Assembly (NCBI GenBank): GCA_003255065.1
Contig: QAOA01007638.1
Location: 214,066-278,065 of the forward strand
Direction of reading: 5' to 3'
Source: Cercis canadensis
Lineage: Eukaryota > Streptophyta > Magnoliopsida > Fabales > Fabaceae
DNA: 64,000 nt
This document shows, in pieces, positions 60,501 to 64,000 of the stretch; within the stretch, counting starts at the first letter, position 1; every line of letters starts with the position of its first letter. The notes below the pieces were generated by a model. That model had not been told where the DNA came from. It searched no databases and saw only the letters and a program-made list of their open reading frames with translations. The position numbers were made by a program, and so were the translations under genes.

Positions 60501-61636
60501 CTTCCATTCTCAGATTGACCACCCAAAATGAGGATCATTCATATACATGGTTCAAACCATATGCCCACTTTGCTTGTTACAAGATTCTATTATTTTTTTT
60601 TTTAAAAAAAACTTTGGCCTGTTTTATCTATTATATTATGTATATCTGTCTTTTTTGTTTTCTTTGGGTTGGAGAGCTTAGAATGCTCAGATTTTTGGTA
60701 AAGAGATGTCAAAGGTCTATTTTTCTTTTAGTATTGGCAGTACTAAATATTGTATAAAGATATGCTTCACTAATAGTTTCTGTATTTGCATTGCTTGTAT
60801 GTAAAGTTGAGTTCTTGATATTGGAAAGCATTAGGGTTCTTGAATATGATTGCTTAGATTGATTCAATTCTCTTCTTTTGCTTCTTTTCCAAGATTTGGC
60901 ACATCTTCTGGTTTAAGTTTATGTATTATGTTTCTTATTTCACTCTGTTATTCATATCTTATGGCAATTGAATATGTCATCCATAAACAGAAGTTTTATT
61001 TTATGCTGATCAACTTTGAAGTAATCTCCTTGATATTTGATGTTGGTGGTTTTCAATGACTCCAACTTAGATTGATTCATGAAAATGCAATTTTAATTAC
61101 TTTTCTACTATTCTGAGTTTAGGTACTAACATACGCACAACAATCTAAAGAACTGGCTAATATTGAGCAAGATAAGCTTGCTAAACGGATCCAGGAATAT
61201 AGAACACAAGCTGAACTAGACAGCATACGAGCTTCTAGCAATGCAGAACCTTTATCAGGTGCTGATGCCACTCGTGTTGTTGGTATGAACTCTTATAGAA
61301 GCTTTGAAGCATTGATGCAGTCTGCAAGCAGTGGTGAGGTAAGTAGTTGGCTTTTGTGTTATTTTGTCTTATCTGCCAACTTAAAGTGGTGGTAATTTTC
61401 CTCAATAAGTTCTGCTTAAAAAAGTACTTTGGTTTTGCTTTTCTTTATGATGTTCTGTCTTGTTTTGAGGATTGTTTTCTTACTTCTTACCTTTGTTTTC
61501 CTAGGTTCAAACAATTAAACAGGGCTATCTATTAAAACGATCATCAAGCTTGCGGGGTGATTGGAAGAGGAGGTATTTTGTACTTGATAACCAAGGGAAT
61601 TTATGTTATTACAGAATGAAGGGAGCCAAAACTATG
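33517..61636 (+). CDS. AGD4: ARF GTPase-activating protein, AGD2/AGD4 class (BAR-PH-ArfGAP), 5' 12 exons; gene runs off the window
   Basis: Exons: 33517-33567, 34484-34560, 39015-39115, 39655-39725, 41250-41312, 49747-49791, 50668-50733, 57099-57146, 57248-57343, 57429-57470, 61123-61338, 61505-61636. All have GT..AG borders and join in frame to 336 codons. The start [17 protein letters not shown] matches the first residues of plant ACAP-type ARF-GAPs. Residues about 5-235 form the BAR domain ([63 protein letters not shown]). Residues from about 295 ([20 protein letters not shown]) begin the PH domain. The ArfGAP zinc finger and ankyrin repeats lie past 64000. BAR bends and senses membranes, PH binds phosphoinositides, and ArfGAP triggers GTP hydrolysis on ARF at Golgi/endosomes. 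The words SPMFQKQ and [14 protein letters not shown] favour AGD2/AGD4 over AGD1/AGD3. Introns 2, 5, 7 and 10 are swollen by mobile elements. No stop or frame break is seen in the exons, so it is probably functional. Confidence 0.93.
35393..36412 (-). pseudogene. Gypsy-type retrotransposon gag/protease fragment in AGD4 intron 2
   Basis: On the - strand a PBS-like TTGGTATCAGAG lies at about 36410-36399. It is followed by decayed gag (about 36330-36000) and then protease: [15 protein letters not shown] (near 35690-35735), which carries the Ty3/gypsy DGGSC in place of D-T/S-G, and then [16 protein letters not shown] and [12 protein letters not shown] (about 35430-35540). Several frames and stops. 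Reverse transcriptase and integrase are missing. The element sits antisense to the host gene and is removed with the intron. Confidence 0.7.
36412..37670. repeat. LTR-like sequence with two related blocks
   Basis: Beginning TGACGTAGGACAGC right next to the gypsy PBS, this should be the element's 5' LTR read backwards. Two blocks (about 36412-36800 and 37190-37665) share CAATGGGGTT..GGCTGAA, AAGGGTAGAAA and then TCACACCTAG..CCC and GGTTTGATTGCATC-like words, so the LTR or leader is partly duplicated. The far end is not defined. Confidence 0.45.
38050..38455. mobile_element. Fold-back element in AGD4 intron 2
   Basis: Left arm TAAATACACTTTTAGTTGC ... AGCAATTTGGTCCC and right arm GGGACCAAATTGCTACTTTT ... 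AAAAGTGTATTTA are inverted repeats of about 110 bases, with a GC-richer centre of ATGCCA words. A direct repeat around TTCCAAACATGAGAATTG lies on both sides (about 37987 and 38473), so it probably sits in an older repeat that starts TGCGTTTGGAAC near 37713. Confidence 0.65.
42487..42618. repeat. 66-bp tandem duplication in intron 5
   Basis: Two adjacent 66-base units starting CTCTTAAATAGTTGC (42487-42552 and 42553-42618) differ at about two positions. No function is suggested. Confidence 0.9.
43640..48701 (+). mobile_element. Ty1/copia retrotransposon in AGD4 intron 5, degenerate, TSD GGATG
   Basis: Left LTR 43645-43805 (161 bp), right LTR 48511-48696 (with a short duplication around an N at 48562). 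Both start TGTTAGAATATTAGC and end TTCTCACA or TTTTCACA. GGATG flanks it at 43640-43644 and 48697-48701. The PBS TGGTATCAGAGCAA is at 43806. About five transitions separate the LTRs, so it is older than the copia at 15 kb. It lies sense to the host gene and belongs to the same family as the antisense copy in intron 7. Confidence 0.95.
44247..48503 (+). pseudogene. Copia Gag-Pol pseudogene (intron 5 copy)
   Basis: Start [14 protein letters not shown] at 44247. Gag, zinc knuckle [14 protein letters not shown], protease [13 protein letters not shown], pre-integrase [14 protein letters not shown], integrase [10 protein letters not shown] with RSDNARE and [28 protein letters not shown] with YVDDIVITG, and RNase [16 protein letters not shown] are all readable in order. 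Breaks: TAG 44388, TGA 44937, a one-base deletion near 47386, TGA 47654, a 28-base tandem duplication at 48189-48244, TAG 48252 and TAA 48456. It cannot make a full protein. Confidence 0.95.
49747..50733 (+). other. AGD4-like exons 6 and 7 with intron 6, trapped between inverted copia copies
   Basis: Exon 6 (49747-49791, 45 nt) and exon 7 (50668-50733, 66 nt) encode residues about 122-158 of the BAR domain. Both are whole codons long, so skipping either or both (111 nt) keeps the frame. Intron 6 is 876 bp with no repeat recognised. The flanking introns carry the + copia (43645-48696) and the - copia (50939-55955). Confidence 0.85.
50934..55960 (-). mobile_element. Ty1/copia retrotransposon in AGD4 intron 7, antisense, TSD TCATC
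   Basis: LTRs at 50939-51099 (161 bp) and 55807-55955 (149 bp, lacking a 12-base unit) carry the same TGTTAGAATATTAGC end as the intron 5 copy, read on the - strand. TCATC flanks it at 50934-50938 and 55956-55960. The PBS complement TTGCTCTGATACCA is at 55793-55806. Between LTR copies there is about one substitution besides the indel, so this copy looks younger than the one in intron 5. A separate target duplication proves an independent insertion. Confidence 0.95.
51107..55349 (-). pseudogene. Copia Gag-Pol pseudogene (intron 7 copy)
   Basis: The ATG is at 55349. A two-base deletion near 55305 shifts the frame once. After that one frame runs to the natural stop at 51107, broken by TAG 55141, TAA 55075, TAG 54427, TGA 52222 and TAG 51358 (coordinates of the first base on the - strand). 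All domains are present: zinc knuckle [14 protein letters not shown], protease [17 protein letters not shown], integrase [13 protein letters not shown] with [10 protein letters not shown] with [11 protein letters not shown], and RNase [16 protein letters not shown]. Most stops look like C-to-T changes at Gln or Arg codons, the mark of methylated-C decay. The TAG at 51358 is shared with the intron 5 copy. Confidence 0.95.
58960..60110. mobile_element. Pack-MULE-like element with about 190-bp inverted repeats in AGD4 intron 10
   Basis: Left arm about 58965-59165 (CCCCTTCAACTTTACC ... CATGCTTCTAAATGTGGAAG ... GTCCAAAAATGGA) is mirrored by the right arm about 59895-60105 (GGTAAAATTGAAGGG at the outside, TCCATTTTTGGAC inside). 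Long, diverged terminal repeats around non-transposase coding-like DNA are typical of Mutator-like Pack-MULEs. Target duplications were not found, so ends are approximate. Confidence 0.55.
59284..59589 (-). pseudogene. Coiled-coil gene fragment inside the Pack-MULE-like element
   Basis: The - strand ATG at 59589 (or the one four codons in, at 59577) gives [20 protein letters not shown], then [20 protein letters not shown] and KLRRQENLK. After a frame slip near 59400 it continues [20 protein letters not shown] and [13 protein letters not shown] before a stop. Heptad-spaced Leu and charged residues predict a coiled coil. I do not recognise the parent protein. Position between long inverted repeats suggests capture. 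Confidence 0.55.
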
Positions 61637-64000
61637 GTATGTTATTTTGTCTTTTTTCTTACTTTGACCAGCCAAGTTTAGTACTGGTAACTAATCTAAT
61701 TCAGTCTGATGCATTGTAAGATATGGAACTCTTGTGTCTGTTCTCCTGGCATGCTTTTTTCCTTTAGGTCGGAAATTCCTTTCTGCTGCAAATAATAGTG
61801 GATAATGACATGTTGTAAGAGTTCAAAAACAAACAATCACTTAAGTTTTCCTTATTTGGTAGTTTGGACCTTGTGTCTCATAGAAGAGGAGCGGGTTTGT
61901 CTTTCACACTTGACGCTCCATTGATGGTTGGTTTGAAGGATTTTGGTCAGAAATAGGATGCCAACATTTTTTGGAGGTGCTACGTTTCCTGTAGTTTGGC
62001 ATTTCTTGACAGCTTTTTTTTTTTGGTGTGGGGGGGGCGGGTGGGGGGTTTAGTTTACATAGAAGTGCAATGTGCCAAGAAAGAGAGGGGAGTACACAGC
62101 AGAAATAGAAACCCTGACATCAAACACTGTGGTTAACCAGAGGAGGTGCCATTAGACCTACCAGTCATTGGTTGGATAGTCTTTTAAATTTGTAGTTTGG
62201 TTTTGTTTTTATTTTGGGGCTGATTGTAACTTTCAGATTTGGGGGTACTTTAAGTAATGTTTGTATTTTCTGGTCATGAGCAGTATTTGGGGTTAAGGTT
62301 ATGTTATTTAGTTATTTTAGATTCTTATCTCACTGTCCAAGTTTTCCTTAAGGGTTTCGTAGTAGTAGCAAGTGTCAATCCTTATAGAATTAAGAGTCTA
62401 TTCCTAATCCTTGTAGACAATGTTATGGAATAAAGGGATGTAATGCCTTCTTTTGACAAGTTTTATTTATGAATAATAATCAGTTTACGTTTATATCAAG
62501 GGCTGTAATACTTTCTTTTGAGAAGTTTTATGGATAATAAACAGTTTTTATAGCAGATGTTTTCTTCTGATTTTTCCTGGCTGTGTTTTAGACCTCTTTT
62601 TCCCATTCTTTCCCTCTAATTATCTCTTGCAACTACTAGATTTTTGTCTTGGCTTTTTGTCCTGCATCAGACAGGGTGTGGGTTTTATGCAGTAAATCCT
62701 TTCAAGACAAATATATGAGCAGTTAAGGATTAAAGCAACTAAAGCATGGAGATGTACAGGCATTTGAAGCAGAGAAACTTATTAGCACAGTATCTTACCG
62801 ATTGTAATTTGGCCAGATGACGTAATAGGATAGTGATTCTGATAGATACCCAGTGATATAATAGGAATTGAACTGTATATTAAGATAGAAATGCAGAAAG
62901 AAATGACAGTAGAGTAATGAATACTCCTACCCACAGAGCATAAGCTCCTCAGGAACTCTCCTGCCCAAGCTAATAGCTGAAACTAAGATAAATCTTGCAT
63001 ATCTTCCGTCACTCCCACCCCTCTCCTAAATAACTAACTCCCCATGCAAGATGGACCCCACTTGTGCAACTGATTACTACAATTGCGTAACCACAAGCCA
63101 GCTCATACGCCAGCTCATCAAGCCATCTCTCCCTTTGATCTATTCTTATTTCTTCTAGAGTAAACCCTACAGATTTTGGGCCTAGTGTTACCCGGATCTA
63201 ACAACTGATCTCTATCAGATTCTGCTAAGAATAGGTAGAAAATTGAAGTAGGAACAATGGGCCCTCTGTTCTTAAATTCTAATGGCTATCCTCTATTAAT
63301 TTGAAACCTTGTCCAGTTAACCCTATAAATAATTGTTTTTGTCCAAATAAAACTATCCATTCAATAGTTTTTACTGAACGCTTCATAAATCAATATGCAA
63401 TTCTTTGTGAGCTTTTCCACACCACCTAGGACAGAACAGCTTTTGAATTGCCCCAGCTAGGGCAAAAGGAACCTTAATCATAACCATACAAGTTCACTAA
63501 AAGGAAACTTACTAGCCGAATGATTTCTTAAGTGACTTGAACTAAAAGTGACTACCACTAAAAATAAAACATAAACATAAAATAACAAAAATTAAAGAGC
63601 ATATTCCTGACTGCTTATTGTCTGTTCAAATAATAGCTTATGGGGCCCACATCAGCAGGATTGCTAAAGTTATCAGATTCATAAATAATTTGACTTTAAA
63701 CCAACTATAACTGCAGATATTATCATAAGCAGACCTAATGTAGGACCAAATGACAGTAACCCAATTGACAGAATACTTACCTACCATCCTCCTGGATCAG
63801 AAGCAACCATTTTCAGTGAACAATATGATTCATCTCAAAATAGTTAGTTATTATATTTCTGATAGTTTTGGGCCCTCTTATTTATCTTTAGTTGGATTGG
63901 ATAGACATCACTGCCCCTCTTTCCAAGCATGTTAAGGGGAACCATGTTAAATATTTGTTGTCTCTATCTGCTTTTGTGTCTATCAACTGCTTTAAGATGA
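61637..64000 (+). other. AGD4-like intron 12, partial
   Basis: Starts GTATGT after exon 12. It contains an interrupted G run near 62030-62050 and AT-rich sequence. About 62690-63260 has the look of an LTR or leader scrap (CCCGGATCTAACAACTGATC, promoter-free) but no ends were found. No further PH or ArfGAP exon is recognised before the window ends, so the intron is at least 2.36 kb. Confidence 0.6.

Overview
This is nuclear DNA from a flowering plant, most likely a eudicot. It is AT-rich, its genes have many introns with GT..AG borders, and it carries Ty1/copia, gypsy, CACTA, hAT, Helitron and MITE-type elements that are typical of plants. There are no bacterial operons, rRNA, tRNA or CRISPR features. 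The species cannot be named from the sequence alone.

Left part (1-15,000): a degenerate hAT transposase gene (578-2453) comes first, followed by scraps of B3-domain (REM-like) genes and a replication protein A (RPA1)-like pseudogene spread over about 5.1-13.05 kb. Two elements with clean target-site duplications (TSDs) split the RPA-like gene. One is a 4.5-kb CACTA transposon (6558-11077, TSD ATG) that carries fragments of several host genes: an NLR coiled-coil domain, a PX-domain protein and possibly a receptor kinase. The other is an 842-bp solo LTR (11271-12112, TSD ATTAC).

Middle (15,000-29,000): a full-length copia retrotransposon with one open 1513-aa polyprotein frame and two 317-bp LTRs that differ at only about four sites (15010-20287, TSD ATAAC) looks young. 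After a gene-poor gap comes a second CACTA transposon (22404-28888, TSD AAT). It holds a broken Transposase_24-type gene, a degenerate telomere-like block and a nested 2.6-kb hAT-type element (25314-27935, TSD ATCACAAT).

Right part (29,000-64,000): degenerate Helitron helicase and LINE RNase H scraps and three adjacent fold-back/MITE-like elements lead up to the only convincing host gene. This is an ARF-GAP of the AGD2/AGD4 (ACAP, BAR-PH-ArfGAP) type on the + strand. Twelve exons (33517-61636, 336 codons) encode the BAR domain and the start of the PH domain. The rest of PH, the ArfGAP domain and the ankyrin repeats lie beyond the window. Its introns are swollen by a gypsy fragment and fold-back element (intron 2), a + strand copia (intron 5), a - strand copia of the same family (intron 7) and a Pack-MULE-like element (intron 10).

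No new enzymatic system was found. The most notable arrangement is the pair of head-on copia copies, about 5 kb each. They form a large inverted repeat in the AGD4-like pre-mRNA around the small in-phase exons 6 and 7. Next in interest is the gene-capturing CACTA element.
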